64,000 bases of DNA from CAZEAP01 sp964510315 (GTDB lineage: Bacteria; Planctomycetota; Brocadiia; SM23-32), in contig CAZEAP010000002.1 in NCBI GenBank assembly GCA_964510315.1, positions 62,001-126,000 on the forward strand, written 5' to 3'. The notes beneath the pieces are model-generated. The model made no database searches. It saw nothing but the letters and a program-made list of their open reading frames with translations, and was not told the DNA's origin. The first letter of the stretch is position 1; each line of letters starts with the position of its first letter. Shown one piece after another: positions 33,844-43,834 of this stretch. The position numbers were made by a program, and so were the translations under genes.

Positions 33844-34800
33844 ATGACGAAGATAGGAGTGATCGGGGCGGGTAAGAACGGTAGTGGACACGCCCGTTAT
33901 TTTGCGGAATGTCCCCGGAGTCGCGTGGTGGCGGTCGCTGACCCGGACGCCCGAGCGGGAAGCGAACTCGCCGAGGAGGTCAATGCGGAGCTTTTCGATG
34001 ACTTCCACGAGATATTGCCCCTGGTGGACGCGGTGGTGATCTCCTCCCCGAACCAGTTCCACCGCGACCAGGCGGTGGAGTGCGCCCGGGCGGGACGCCA
34101 CGTCTGGGTGGAGAAGCCCATGGGCCTGAACGCGGAGGAGGCCCGGGACATTGCCGATGCGGTCGAGGAGGCGGGCGTGGAGTCTTTCGTCGGCTTTTCG
34201 GTCCGCTTCGGAGCGCTGGTGCAGACCATGATCCGCTGGGTCGAGGGAGGCGAACTGGGCGAGCTTGTCTCCATCTGGTCGCGGCGGATGACATTCCGGG
34301 AGATAGGCGACCACGAGTCGTGGCGGGCGGACCCCGCCTTGAGCGGCGGGCTGCTGTTCGAGATTAACATCCACGAGCTGGAGTGGATGATGGCCCTCGG
34401 CGGCGACGTGGCCTCGGTCTATGCCCGCAAGTACGCCCGCCGGGACACAGGTCCCCGCGCCAACGACCACATATGGTTCACCCTGAAGTTCGCCGAAGGG
34501 GCCGTCGGGACTCACGAGGGAAGCTGGGTGTCTCCAGTTCCGGACTACAGCCGCGGAATGCTCTGCGAGGAGGGGGGCCTGGCCAGCACCGACTGGGGGC
34601 GCGAGCTGGTGCTCTACAGGCGCGGCGAAGGCGGCTCCCCCGCCGAGATGGAAGAACGCTTTGACAAGCGGGCCCACTTCCTGGATTGCATAGAGAAAGG
34701 GGTGGCCAGCAGGTCGGACGCGGCCTGGGGCCTGAAGGTAATGACGGTGGCCGACGCACTGTTGGAATCGGCCGCAACCGGTGAGGTCGTGGCGCTGTGA
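33844..34800 (+). CDS. Gfo/Idh/MocA-family oxidoreductase
   Basis: A 318-residue NAD(P)-dependent dehydrogenase. It has the Rossmann motif GAGKNGSGHA (8-17), VEKPMGLN near residue 95 with the catalytic-lysine motif, and LLFEINIHELEWMMALGG as the C-terminal substrate region. It follows the deacetylase gene by 37 bases and precedes pdxB by 43 bases on the same strand, so co-transcription is likely. It is one of three such oxidoreductases in the window. Confidence 0.9.
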   Translation: MTKIGVIGAGKNGSGHARYFAECPRSRVVAVADPDARAGSELAEEVNAELFDDFHEILPLVDAVVISSPNQFHRDQAVECARAGRHVWVEKPMGLNAEEARDIADAVEEAGVESFVGFSVRFGALVQTMIRWVEGGELGELVSIWSRRMTFREIGDHESWRADPALSGGLLFEINIHELEWMMALGGDVASVYARKYARRDTGPRANDHIWFTLKFAEGAVGTHEGSWVSPVPDYSRGMLCEEGGLASTDWGRELVLYRRGEGGSPAEMEERFDKRAHFLDCIEKGVASRSDAAWGLKVMTVADALLESAATGEVVAL

Positions 34801-34843
34801 GTTTTAGCCCCCGGCAACGGACCTCAGGAGGCGCCGGACGGCG

Positions 34844-36091
34844 ATGAACATTCTGGTCGACCAAAACATACCCCTGGCCGAAGAACTGTTCGGCTCCCTC
34901 GGAGAAGTCAGGGAGGTGGCGGGCCGGGAGATCGACGAAGATTTCCCGGGCCTTCAGGAGTTCGACGTCCTGGCCATACGAAGCGTTACGCCCATCACTC
35001 CCGCGCTGGTGGACAGGGCCCGTCGGTGCCGCGTCGTGGCCACCGCCACCATCGGGACAGACCACATCAACACCGGCTACATTGAGGAAGCAAACGAACG
35101 GCGGGAGAACCCGATCACCGTGGTGGCCGCACCCGGGTCCAACGCGGATTCCGTGGCCGACTACGTGTGGTTCGCGCTCGCGCACGTCACCGGGCAGCGC
35201 GGCGAGCCGCTCAGCGGACGGACGCTTGGGATCGTTGGCTATGGCAACTGCGGCAGCCGCGTGGCCGCCCGAGCCGGCGGGTTTGACATGGAGATACTCC
35301 GGAACGATCCGCCCCTGGCCGAACGCGATCCGGAGTTTACCTCGGACCCGGTGGAGAGGACGCTGGCGGCGGACTTCGTCACCCTCCACGTCCCCCTCAC
35401 CCGCGCCGGAGAAAGCGCCTATCCCACGTATCACATGATCGGTGCCGCGGAACTGGCGCGGATGCGCCCAACCGCCTTCCTGATTAACAGCTCGCGGGGA
35501 GCAGCGGTGGACTCCGACGTTCTGCTGGAGACTCTCTGCGAGGACCGGATCGCGGGCGCTGTCCTCGACGTCTACGAGGGGGAGCCCGAGCCGCCGGCGG
35601 ACTTGATCCGGCTTTCCGCCCTGGCCACGCCCCACATCGCCGGTTACGCCGTTGAGGGCAAGCGGCGAGGCGCGCTGATGATCTACGAGGCCACCTGCAG
35701 GGCGCTGGGGCGAACCCCCGCCCAGAGGGAGGAACTGCTGTTCCGGGGATTCAGCCCACCGGAACGGCGGGAGGTGGAGTTCGAGGGTTCGGGGCATCCC
35801 ATGGCCGCCGCCGACCGGGGCCTGCGCGCCTTTCTGAAGGAAGTCCACGACATCGGGGCGACAAGCCGGGAGTTGAAATCCACGCTTTCGGAGCCGCGGC
35901 GGGGCGAGTTGTTCGACCGCATGCGCAAGCGGTACGCCAGCGACCACGAGCGCCACGAGCTTTCGGCCTACAGCGTAAGGGTGGACCCGTCTGTGACCGG
36001 CGAACTTCGGGATGCGCTGATCCGTCGACTGGAGGGATTTGGGATAGAGGTCACCGGCGGGGCGGCCAACTACGTGCTGAAGGCGGGGTAG
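34844..36091 (+). CDS. pdxB: Erythronate-4-phosphate dehydrogenase-like protein
   Basis: A 415-residue D-2-hydroxyacid dehydrogenase fold protein. PdxB oxidises 4-phosphoerythronate in pyridoxal 5'-phosphate synthesis. It has MNILVDQNIPLAEE at the start, ATATIGTDHIN, the NAD motif GIVGYGNCGSRVA, and catalytic residues in NSSRGAAVD (Arg), DVYEGEPEPP (Glu) and TPHIAGYAVEGK (His). The C-terminal 80-residue extension fits PdxB-type dimerisation domains. No other pyridoxine genes are in the window. It is convergent with the LarA-like gene. Confidence 0.85.
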   Translation: MNILVDQNIPLAEELFGSLGEVREVAGREIDEDFPGLQEFDVLAIRSVTPITPALVDRARRCRVVATATIGTDHINTGYIEEANERRENPITVVAAPGSNADSVADYVWFALAHVTGQRGEPLSGRTLGIVGYGNCGSRVAARAGGFDMEILRNDPPLAERDPEFTSDPVERTLAADFVTLHVPLTRAGESAYPTYHMIGAAELARMRPTAFLINSSRGAAVDSDVLLETLCEDRIAGAVLDVYEGEPEPPADLIRLSALATPHIAGYAVEGKRRGALMIYEATCRALGRTPAQREELLFRGFSPPERREVEFEGSGHPMAAADRGLRAFLKEVHDIGATSRELKSTLSEPRRGELFDRMRKRYASDHERHELSAYSVRVDPSVTGELRDALIRRLEGFGIEVTGGAANYVLKAG

Positions 36092-36106
36092 GGGGCGAAG
36101 AGGTCT

Positions 36107-37396
36107 TCACCCGGTAAACTTCTCTTTTGCCGCCCACAGACCGAGTCCCGGACAGGGCACGAAATATAAACCGTCGTTTTCGCCCGGGCTCAGAGTTTCG
36201 GGCTGATATTGCTGGACCACCTCCGTGAGGTGGCGCCACTCGAAGCCGACCCCCCGGACTTCCTCGGGGCTGAGCAGCGCCGGATCGGTCGCGTAGGTGA
36301 TCTGGAAGCGGCCCTCCGAGGAACCGTGTATCAGGTGGGCGGCGGCGCTCAGGTTCTCCCGAAGCTCCGGGTCCCGCCCCACGGCCCCCAGCACGGTCGA
36401 TGTGCCCCGATAGCCGTGTTTCCGGATAAGCCGGTCGATCTCGGGGTCTTCGCCGAAAGTGGCCACGGCCGGAGCGATCACGATCAGCTCGCCTCCGTCC
36501 GCCAGCGCCATCCGCGTGCGGTAGACGGCCTTGTTGCCCAGCCAGGTGCTCTTGAACTCCTCCGGCTCCAGGTAGACCAGGACCTTCTCCAGCGGCTCGT
36601 CCAGCAGCGTGACGTTGACACGCCGGCTCAGCTCCGCAGCGCGGCGGAAAGGCTCCCGACCTTCTCCGACGTATATGCCCCGCATCAGCGGGGGTCCCGT
36701 CGGGCTTGGCTCCATCACGGTGAGTATATAGAGTTCGCCCAGGTCCCCCAGGAACTGATCGTGGCCGTAGTTCAAGACGGCCCGCACGGGCGTGTCGGCG
36801 CGACCCATCATGCGCTCCATCCCGTAAACCGCCCCCAGGAAGTGGCTCTTGTTTATGGTCTCCGGGCCGCCGGCGCCAATCAACAGGTTCTTGTAGCCGT
36901 TGGCCATGCCCACCACCTCGTGGGGCACGACCTGCCCTATGGAGAACACCGCCGTGTAGTCCCCCCCGGCCAGCCGCCGGTTCAGCTCAACCGGGATGTC
37001 GTAGTCGGGCAGCATGTCGGGCAGAACCCCCTCGGAGACCTTGTGGACGAACTCCGCGGGAACCGCGCCCAACCGGACCAGGTCCTTCCGCCAGCGATGT
37101 TCCTTGAATGCCTTCAGGGGAATTCGCCGGCCGAACATGCGTTGGATCGCGGCGGTCGACATGGGAAAGTGTGTGCCGAGGGCCGGCATGACCTCGAAGC
37201 ATTCGGCCTGCCCGATCGCTTCGTAGAGCATCCGGGTGAGTGTGCCGGCGTCCGAGTGAATCCGTGTGGCGTCCGGCGGCAACGCGAGCACGCGGGACAG
37301 GTCGTCCGCCGCTTGGACCGCGGCGTGGACGGCCTCCCTTTTGGTCTCTTCGGAGATCTTGCGTTGAGGGCCGCCTTCGGCAAAGTGGATGGTCAC
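36107..37396 (-). CDS. LarA-like (lactate racemase / DUF2088) family protein
   Basis: A 429-residue protein. LarA uses a nickel-pincer cofactor bound to a lysine to racemise 2-hydroxyacids. Comparable motifs are PALGTHFPM (His76), VVPHEVVGMANGYKNLLIGAGG (His159, Lys169) and a long C-terminal Rossmann-like part. The cofactor-building genes larB, larC and larE are not in the window. It is the last gene of the minus-strand unit from ftsH. Because LarA homologues act on different hydroxyacids, lactate is not assured as the substrate. Confidence 0.8.
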   Translation of the reverse strand: MTIHFAEGGPQRKISEETKREAVHAAVQAADDLSRVLALPPDATRIHSDAGTLTRMLYEAIGQAECFEVMPALGTHFPMSTAAIQRMFGRRIPLKAFKEHRWRKDLVRLGAVPAEFVHKVSEGVLPDMLPDYDIPVELNRRLAGGDYTAVFSIGQVVPHEVVGMANGYKNLLIGAGGPETINKSHFLGAVYGMERMMGRADTPVRAVLNYGHDQFLGDLGELYILTVMEPSPTGPPLMRGIYVGEGREPFRRAAELSRRVNVTLLDEPLEKVLVYLEPEEFKSTWLGNKAVYRTRMALADGGELIVIAPAVATFGEDPEIDRLIRKHGYRGTSTVLGAVGRDPELRENLSAAAHLIHGSSEGRFQITYATDPALLSPEEVRGVGFEWRHLTEVVQQYQPETLSPGENDGLYFVPCPGLGLWAAKEKFTG

Positions 37397-37439
37397 GGTG
37401 AGCGCCTTTCTGTGCGGGCATCAGGGCTCTGCGGTGGGC

Positions 37440-40121
37440 TCAGTCCCGGCCTCCGACCACGGTCACCACGGGCCGGTCTCCCTCGGGCAGGCTCATCTGC
37501 CCCGTCCCGCCGTCGAGGGTAATCTTCCAGTTCTGCGTCTTCACGTTATCGCGCTTGACGTAGGCGTAGGGGTCTCCGGTGAGTACAAAAGTGTCGGTTT
37601 CTCTGTCCCAGCTCAGCCGGTCGCCGCCGGCTTCGAGCTGTTCCTTCTTCCGGTATTCGACCCATACGTCTCCCTCGGCGACGGCCCTGGTGATGACCGG
37701 TTCCTCACGTCCCTCCACCGATGCCAGGAAGAACTGCGCTCGCCGGGCACGCAGCCTTTGGTCCGGGTCGATGATCTCTACGTCGTCGCGTGCGATAAAC
37801 TGCCGCAGCACGTTGCCGGTGCCGAAGATCGCCTCCGCGGATTCCGACTTCAACTCCCACCCGGATTCCCCTCCGGCGGCGAAGAAAACATTGCCCCGTG
37901 CGGCGGTGTGGCGAAGCTGTCCGCCCTGGTCGAAAAGCAGCCGCAGCCAATCGGTGCTCAGCTCCGCGCCCTGCAGTTGAGCCTCGACGTCGCCCTGGAA
38001 TTCCGCCTGGCCCCGCACGGAATCTACCTTCATCTCGTCCTGCCACGATATTGCACCGGAGGGCTTGTCGCTTTTCAACACGGTGAGTGTGCCGGGGGTC
38101 TGTGACTGGACGCTCTGCACGCGGGGGTCGATGCTCACCGATTCCGCCTCCAGCCGCCAGTATTCTCCTTTCAGGCGCGGGATGGCCAACAGCCCTTCCG
38201 CCGTTTCGGTGGGCGGCCTATCGGCCGGTTCGGTCTTCTTGTTTCGCGGCCTCAGTTCCATGAGGGCCTCGCCGGTGGATCGAATCTGCAGCGGATTCAT
38301 CCGTTCGTCGAACTCCACCCGCAATTCCCGGCCCCGGATGAGCTGCTGATGCCGTCGAGCCACCACCTCACCCTGGAAAGTGGCAACCGGGCGCTCCTTC
38401 TGTGTGAACTCCATGTGGTCCTTCCACTCGACAGCCACCGGCACGGCCTCAGCAGCGTCCTGCTCCTGTTCATCGGAACGAGCCGGCTCGATGCTCAATC
38501 GACCGTGTGTAGGGCAGGCGATGGCCTGTCGGCGATTGTCCACGATTACCCGGGGGGCCGTGACGACCTGGCGGTCCGTGCGCACGGTTACGTTCTGGCC
38601 CTCCGGAGCCGTCAGTTCGACGGACTTGCCGCGGGCGTCCCACTTCAGTTCCTGACAGTCGACCTCCCGGACCGCATCGCCGAACTCGTCGCGCACGATG
38701 ACCTCGCCCCGGGCCGTAAGGTTTCTGATGGTTTGATTGTCCTCCTCGAAGGTCACCTCCAGCGTGTCGGAGTTGAGGGAATTGGCGCCCTGCTCCACGC
38801 GGGCCTCTCCCCGGCAGACGGCCACCCGGCCCGCCACGTCGTAGGTCATGGATTCCTGCCAGGTAACGCGGATGGGTTCGCTTCTGCTCATCTGGAGAGG
38901 GCCGCTCTGCCAGGGGGCGGAGGATGTCTCGGCTTGGTCGGGCTGGGTGCCGGCGGTGCCCTTCCATGCCAGCTCGCCCGCCCCCTCGGCCTGGAACCGA
39001 TTGTTGAGGCGGTAGAAGGTAAGTTTTGTCCCACGGAGGTCGAACTGCCGGGTGCGCGCCTCGGCGGGCTCGCCCTTCAGGACGCCGGTCTGGGTGACGT
39101 TCCGCCATTCCATAGCGTCGCCGCGCAGCATCTCATCCCCGTAGAACAGGCGCACGTTGCCGTCTGCCAGCACGTCGGAAACCTCCAGTCGGCGGTTCTG
39201 CGTCTCTTCGCCCAGGACGATTGCGAGCTTGTCTGACAGAAGGCTCTTGGACCCGAACTCCGCGCGCACGTTTTCGAAGAAGCTCACCTTGCCGGCCTGA
39301 TCGTTATAGATCCCCTTGCCGTCGGCGGTGATGGTGAGCTGTTGGGTGTCCCCGGCGGGTTCCTCATCCCCGGCCGCTCCCCCGGCCAGGAAGTCTCGGG
39401 AAACGTCGAACAGGCGGGTCTTAACGTTCGAGAGAATGGTGACTTTTCGGGCGGAAAGGTCGGCCTTCGCTCCCTCGCCTTCGACGATGAGTTTGAGTCG
39501 GCGCACGCCGCTGCTGTCCACCTGGTATTCGTACATCTGCACCTGGGTGTCGGAACTCAGCGTCCGATCACCAGCCCGGTAGGTCAACTGGTCGGTGGTT
39601 ATCTTCAAGTCTTCGCCTTCCATAACGACGTTTTCGTGCAGCTCCACCCACCTCTCTGCTTCGTTGAAGGTGGCTTCCCGCGCGGAGAAGCTGACGTTCC
39701 CCAGCTCGACGTCCAGCTCCCCGCCCCCCTGTTCGTCGGCCACGTGTGCGATAACCAGCGGCTCCACCACCTTGTATATCTCCGCCTCCGGATTATAGAC
39801 CGCTCGAGGCCCTGTGAGGAGCGCCTGTGATTCTTCATCTTCCGGGTCGCGGATCACCTGGGAGAATTCCAGCAGAACCGACTCCAGCCCCGTGTTGGCT
39901 TCTGCCGGTTCGGCCCCTTCCTGCGGACCGCCGGTGCTCTCGGGCGGCGATCCCTGCCCGGTCGTCCCCCCGGCGGGGGTTTGGGAGGGCTCGTTTCTTT
40001 CCGGCCTGATGACGTCGGGTCGCGCGGGCTCCCCTCTGCCGGCGTAGAGCACCAGTGCGCCGCCCCCCAGAAGGGTGAGGAGGACGGCGATCCTTAAGAC
40101 CAGTCGGAATTTTCTATCCAT
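37440..40121 (-). CDS. Large LptA/LptC-like (OstA-fold) envelope protein
   Basis: An 893-residue protein. One N-terminal membrane helix (about 7-27) is followed by a low-complexity linker and then long beta-jellyroll-like repeats of the LptA/LptC/OstA type. Recurrent phrases are EGEDLKITTDQLTYRAGDRTL, VLADGNVRLFYGDEMLRGDAMEW and WQDEMKVDSVRGQAEFQGDVEA. E. coli LptA and LptC are each below 200 residues, so this is a tandem expansion. The likely role is a periplasmic bridge for lipopolysaccharide or another lipid. It overlaps the ribokinase gene by eight bases. The start at 40121 was chosen because the membrane helix begins right after it. Confidence 0.75.
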   Translation of the reverse strand: MDRKFRLVLRIAVLLTLLGGGALVLYAGRGEPARPDVIRPERNEPSQTPAGGTTGQGSPPESTGGPQEGAEPAEANTGLESVLLEFSQVIRDPEDEESQALLTGPRAVYNPEAEIYKVVEPLVIAHVADEQGGGELDVELGNVSFSAREATFNEAERWVELHENVVMEGEDLKITTDQLTYRAGDRTLSSDTQVQMYEYQVDSSGVRRLKLIVEGEGAKADLSARKVTILSNVKTRLFDVSRDFLAGGAAGDEEPAGDTQQLTITADGKGIYNDQAGKVSFFENVRAEFGSKSLLSDKLAIVLGEETQNRRLEVSDVLADGNVRLFYGDEMLRGDAMEWRNVTQTGVLKGEPAEARTRQFDLRGTKLTFYRLNNRFQAEGAGELAWKGTAGTQPDQAETSSAPWQSGPLQMSRSEPIRVTWQESMTYDVAGRVAVCRGEARVEQGANSLNSDTLEVTFEEDNQTIRNLTARGEVIVRDEFGDAVREVDCQELKWDARGKSVELTAPEGQNVTVRTDRQVVTAPRVIVDNRRQAIACPTHGRLSIEPARSDEQEQDAAEAVPVAVEWKDHMEFTQKERPVATFQGEVVARRHQQLIRGRELRVEFDERMNPLQIRSTGEALMELRPRNKKTEPADRPPTETAEGLLAIPRLKGEYWRLEAESVSIDPRVQSVQSQTPGTLTVLKSDKPSGAISWQDEMKVDSVRGQAEFQGDVEAQLQGAELSTDWLRLLFDQGGQLRHTAARGNVFFAAGGESGWELKSESAEAIFGTGNVLRQFIARDDVEIIDPDQRLRARRAQFFLASVEGREEPVITRAVAEGDVWVEYRKKEQLEAGGDRLSWDRETDTFVLTGDPYAYVKRDNVKTQNWKITLDGGTGQMSLPEGDRPVVTVVGGRD

Positions 40122-41052
40122 GGTGGGACCGTCGGGCAAAATCTTCCAAAAGAGCATCGATTTGTGCGCGCTCGGGCAGCGAAGGCTGGGCGCCCGGTGC
40201 CTGTACCGACAGTGCGGCCGCACAGGCCGCGTAGGAAACCGCCTCGTCCAGTGGCCGTCCCTCCGCCAGGGCCACTGCCAGCACGCCGCAGAAACAATCA
40301 CCCGCGCCGACTGTGTCCACGGCCTGAGTCCCTGGTGCTTTTATACGGCGCGGGCCGTGCCGGTCGCAAACGCAGGCTCCCTCGGCGCCCAGGGTCAGGA
40401 CCACCGCCGGGCCCCCCTGTTCCGCCAGTGCGCAGGCCATCTGTTCGGGCTCGCCGGGTTCAGCCAGTCCCAGCAACGCAGCGGCCTCTCCGGCGTTGGG
40501 GGTGAGGTAGTCGAGCCGGCCGACAACAGCCTCAGGTAGGGCCTGTGCCGGCGCCGGGTCCAGCAGGACCGGCACCCCGGCCTCGTCGGCTGTCCGAACC
40601 GCGGCCGTGACGGTCTCCATCGGTATCTCCAGTTGGAGGAGCAGCAGGTCGGCCGCTGCTATCGCCTTCCGGGCCCCGGAGACGTCGCCGGGGCTGAGCC
40701 GCGCGTTGGCCCCGGGTGAGACGGCGATCAGGTTCTCGCCCCCCTCCTCAACGATGATCAGCGCCAGTCCACTGGGGGCGTTCTCGTCCCTGCGGACCTG
40801 TTGGATGTCTATGCCCTCGGCCCGGAGCCTTTGCCGGGCGGAGTCGCCGAAATCGTCATGTCCCACGCATGCGACGAAGGTGACGTGCCCCCCGGCCCGG
40901 GCGGCCGCGACGGCCTGGTTGGCGCCTTTTCCCCCGCCCGCCCGGGTGTAATCTCCGCCCAGGACGGTCTCACCGGGACGGGGCAGGTGGTCGGCCACCA
41001 CGGTGAGGTCCGTGTTGCTGCTGCCAACGACGGCTATGCGGGCCGCACCCAT
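40114..41052 (-). CDS. rbsK: Ribokinase (PfkB-family sugar kinase)
   Basis: A 312-residue cytosolic kinase that phosphorylates ribose (or a similar sugar) at O5. It has the N-terminal IAVVGSSNTDL, RAGGGKGANQAVAAARAG (substrate lid and anion hole), and DTVGAGDCFCG near residue 245 with the catalytic Asp of the PfkB signature. Its start is 2 bases from the AsmA-like stop, and it overlaps the LptA/C-like gene. Its placement between two envelope genes is odd. Confidence 0.9.
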   Translation of the reverse strand: MGAARIAVVGSSNTDLTVVADHLPRPGETVLGGDYTRAGGGKGANQAVAAARAGGHVTFVACVGHDDFGDSARQRLRAEGIDIQQVRRDENAPSGLALIIVEEGGENLIAVSPGANARLSPGDVSGARKAIAAADLLLLQLEIPMETVTAAVRTADEAGVPVLLDPAPAQALPEAVVGRLDYLTPNAGEAAALLGLAEPGEPEQMACALAEQGGPAVVLTLGAEGACVCDRHGPRRIKAPGTQAVDTVGAGDCFCGVLAVALAEGRPLDEAVSYAACAAALSVQAPGAQPSLPERAQIDALLEDFARRSHHG

Positions 41053-41054
41053 GG

Positions 41055-43766
41055 CTATCTCTCCCGGGGCGTCTGTGTTTCATAAGTCGGGCTGAACAGG
41101 ACGCTACGAAGGTTTGTCAAAGGCCAGAGGATCCGGGCGAGAGTCTCCGGCGCGAAGTTGGGGTTCTGGAGCGTCCCGGTCACCTTTATGCGGAACAGCT
41201 CGCGTTCCATTCCCCGCATCACCCAGCCCACGAGGCTACTCAAGATGGGAATGCCCCGTCCCTGTTCCGGCATACCGGCCGCGACCATCAGGAGGTCCAG
41301 ATCGCCCTCCGCGCTGACGGTGCCGTAGCCCGAGAGGTCCAGTCCGCCACCGGTGAGTTCGAACTCCTGGATCTCGGTCCTGCCTGCCAGGTACCGGAAC
41401 CTGCCCCGGCCCCTCTGCAGGCCGACGTCTTTGCCGGGGATTGTCAGATGCAGCAGGTTCATCAGCCGGCTGAAGAAGGTGGTGTTCCACAGCCGACCTT
41501 CCGAGAGCGAGACCTCGCCCTCCAGCGTCAACTCGGCTTCGGTGTCCAGCACGCCGCCGAAGTCGACAGTCCCGGCCAGTTGGCCCTCCACCCTGGGACT
41601 TTCATCGCGGTAACGACCGGCCAGGTCTGCCAGGTCGATATGCCGGAACTCCACGGTGCCCGCGTAGGTGGGCTGCTCCTGGGGCGTGCCGTAGTGAAAC
41701 ACGGCCGAGCCCCTCAGGTGCCCGCCGCAGGCCAGCGCGCTGAAACGGTCGGTGAAGGCCTCTCCCTCCCGGACGAGGAACTCGCTGCGCAGGCCCTTCA
41801 GCGCGAATGGCAAGGCTTGAGGGCGGGCCGTCACGTCGTGCAGCCGGGCGTGCAGCAGGAAGCTCAGAGGGTGCTCCTGGTCAGCCCGGTAGCTGAGGGT
41901 CCCGTTCATGGAGGCCGGTCCCTCCGGCTTTACCCCCCGCCAGATTTGCTGCCCCACCGCTGGGATGGAACTGAGGAGCGCCTCCCCGAGGGAGAGATCG
42001 CCGGCGCTGACGTTGACCTCGGCTCGACCCGCCTCCAGGTCCACGTACCCCGCCGCCCGCAGCGTGGCGCCCGCGGTATGATCGACGGGGCCCGTCCCGG
42101 CCACTGCGCTGACCCTTTCCAGCAGAAATCGGGAATTTTCAACGCGGACGGTTCCGGACACGCGACGCAGGGGCATCGGCCACTGCTTCAGTTGCGCCTT
42201 CCCGCCGTGGAACCGCAGCAGTCCGCTGTGCTCGTAGTCCTCCTCGCCGCCGGCCCGCCGGAGGGATAGCCGCCCGTCCACCAGCAGTTCGGGACGCAGC
42301 ATTTCCCAAATCCGTTCGCCCCGGGCCGGAATGGCTTTCACCAGCTCTTCGTCCGTCCTTACGTTGCGCAGGTGCACGTTCAGGTCGAGGGCGCCGTCGG
42401 CGAGACCCATGCGGCCGTTCATTTCCACCTCCGCCGAGGTTTCTGGGGCGGCGCCGTTTCGGCGGAGCTTACCCTGCAGGCCGCGGAAGGTCGCCGTTTG
42501 GTTGTCCACCAGCACGAGGCCGGCGACTTCCTCCAGTGAACCGGGAAGTTCCGGCGGGTTCAGCGAGGTATCCGAGAGATTGGCTCTGAGCCGGAAACCC
42601 ATCTCGGCATCTCTCTGCGGCCGATGCATCGTAAGCTCCAGGCGGCAGCGCCCGTGCGGACGCAGCCGCTTCCAAAGCTTCCCGCCCGCGGCGGGGATGG
42701 ACTCAATCGTGGTGCGCCGCAGAGGCACGTCGCGGGCCCGGATGCTGTAGCGGCCCGCCCCGTCCCACCTCTGTGTTCCGTCAAGGCGGACCTCGGCGGG
42801 TGGGACGTCCTCTCCTTCGGCGCCCATCTGGTCCGGCGGAACTTCGCCGACCGTATTGCTTATGGTCAGTCCGTCGGGGGTTATGGTCACGGTACCCCGG
42901 ACGGACTCCGCCTGTGCGGGCAGGTATTTCGTCTTCAGGGACATTCCGCGGGCCTCGAGGGCAAGGCGATAGTCGACCCTGCCGCCTTTTTGCCAGTCCA
43001 CGGTTCCGGTGACCGCCAGGGGGCCTTCGGGCCGGAAGTCCCTCCATATCGCCTTTCCGTAGGGAATCCAGTTCCAGAAGCGTTCGTCTGCGGCGAGGTC
43101 CGCGGCGCTGAGTTTCAGGTGCAATCCCGGGCTTTCTCCGGCGGAGAAGAAGCCCCGCAATTCCAGCCCCCGGAGCGGCCCCCTCTGCACGCGCCCTTCG
43201 AACCGCCAGACACTCAGCCCGTCCCCCTGCGGCACGAGCCGGAACTGAAGGCCTTCGAAGGCCCTCGGCTCCCCGTCTTTGAAAAGCTGCGCCGTCTTCA
43301 CGAGGAAGGTTGCGTCTTCCAGCGCTATCCCCTCGGCCAACGTTGCCGCCGGCGGAGCCCCCGGTTCGGCCGGCCTCCGGACCAGGTTCTGGAAGTTCCA
43401 TCGCTGGTCCCCCGGCTCGTGGAAAAGCCGGAAAGTGGGGCGTACGAGGACTACTCTTCGCACGACGTTGCGGAGGTGGAGCAGTTGCCACCAGTCGAAT
43501 TCAGCGATAACGCGGGGGCACTGGAACAGGGGTACTTCCCGCCCCGGAGCTCTGATGTCGAGGTCCTCGGCCTGCAACGTGCCGTTGAGCTGGAAGGAGG
43601 CGCTTCTCAGCGAGAGATCGCCCCGGAGCGCTTCCCTGAACTCTTCCTGCAGTTCGCGTCGCACCGCCTGCGGGCTGGTCGCCCGGCGCACCTCGCGGAA
43701 GGCCAGGCCCACGGCGAGGAGCAGGGCACCGGCCACGATCAGTTTCAGACAGGTCAGGGTCTTCAT
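41055..43766 (-). CDS. AsmA-like envelope protein
   Basis: A 903-residue protein with one N-terminal helix (about 6-23, LIVAGALLLAVGLAF). Repetitive beta strands typical of AsmA / YhdP / DUF3971 proteins follow, such as VRRVVLVRPTFRLFHEPG, DGLTISNTVGEV, GLDLSGYGTVSAEGDLDLLM and FRIKVTGTLQNPNFAPE. The C-terminal EFELTGGGLDLSGYGTV and LQNPNF are recognisable AsmA_2-type endings. These proteins bridge inner and outer membranes for lipid transport. It sits between tilS and ribokinase genes. Confidence 0.78.
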   Translation of the reverse strand: MKTLTCLKLIVAGALLLAVGLAFREVRRATSPQAVRRELQEEFREALRGDLSLRSASFQLNGTLQAEDLDIRAPGREVPLFQCPRVIAEFDWWQLLHLRNVVRRVVLVRPTFRLFHEPGDQRWNFQNLVRRPAEPGAPPAATLAEGIALEDATFLVKTAQLFKDGEPRAFEGLQFRLVPQGDGLSVWRFEGRVQRGPLRGLELRGFFSAGESPGLHLKLSAADLAADERFWNWIPYGKAIWRDFRPEGPLAVTGTVDWQKGGRVDYRLALEARGMSLKTKYLPAQAESVRGTVTITPDGLTISNTVGEVPPDQMGAEGEDVPPAEVRLDGTQRWDGAGRYSIRARDVPLRRTTIESIPAAGGKLWKRLRPHGRCRLELTMHRPQRDAEMGFRLRANLSDTSLNPPELPGSLEEVAGLVLVDNQTATFRGLQGKLRRNGAAPETSAEVEMNGRMGLADGALDLNVHLRNVRTDEELVKAIPARGERIWEMLRPELLVDGRLSLRRAGGEEDYEHSGLLRFHGGKAQLKQWPMPLRRVSGTVRVENSRFLLERVSAVAGTGPVDHTAGATLRAAGYVDLEAGRAEVNVSAGDLSLGEALLSSIPAVGQQIWRGVKPEGPASMNGTLSYRADQEHPLSFLLHARLHDVTARPQALPFALKGLRSEFLVREGEAFTDRFSALACGGHLRGSAVFHYGTPQEQPTYAGTVEFRHIDLADLAGRYRDESPRVEGQLAGTVDFGGVLDTEAELTLEGEVSLSEGRLWNTTFFSRLMNLLHLTIPGKDVGLQRGRGRFRYLAGRTEIQEFELTGGGLDLSGYGTVSAEGDLDLLMVAAGMPEQGRGIPILSSLVGWVMRGMERELFRIKVTGTLQNPNFAPETLARILWPLTNLRSVLFSPTYETQTPRER

Positions 43767-43834
43767 GGCGTGACTCTTCCGGGTGCAATTATGCTATCTG
43801 AGAGATGGTCCCGAAAACAACCGATCCGGCGCCT

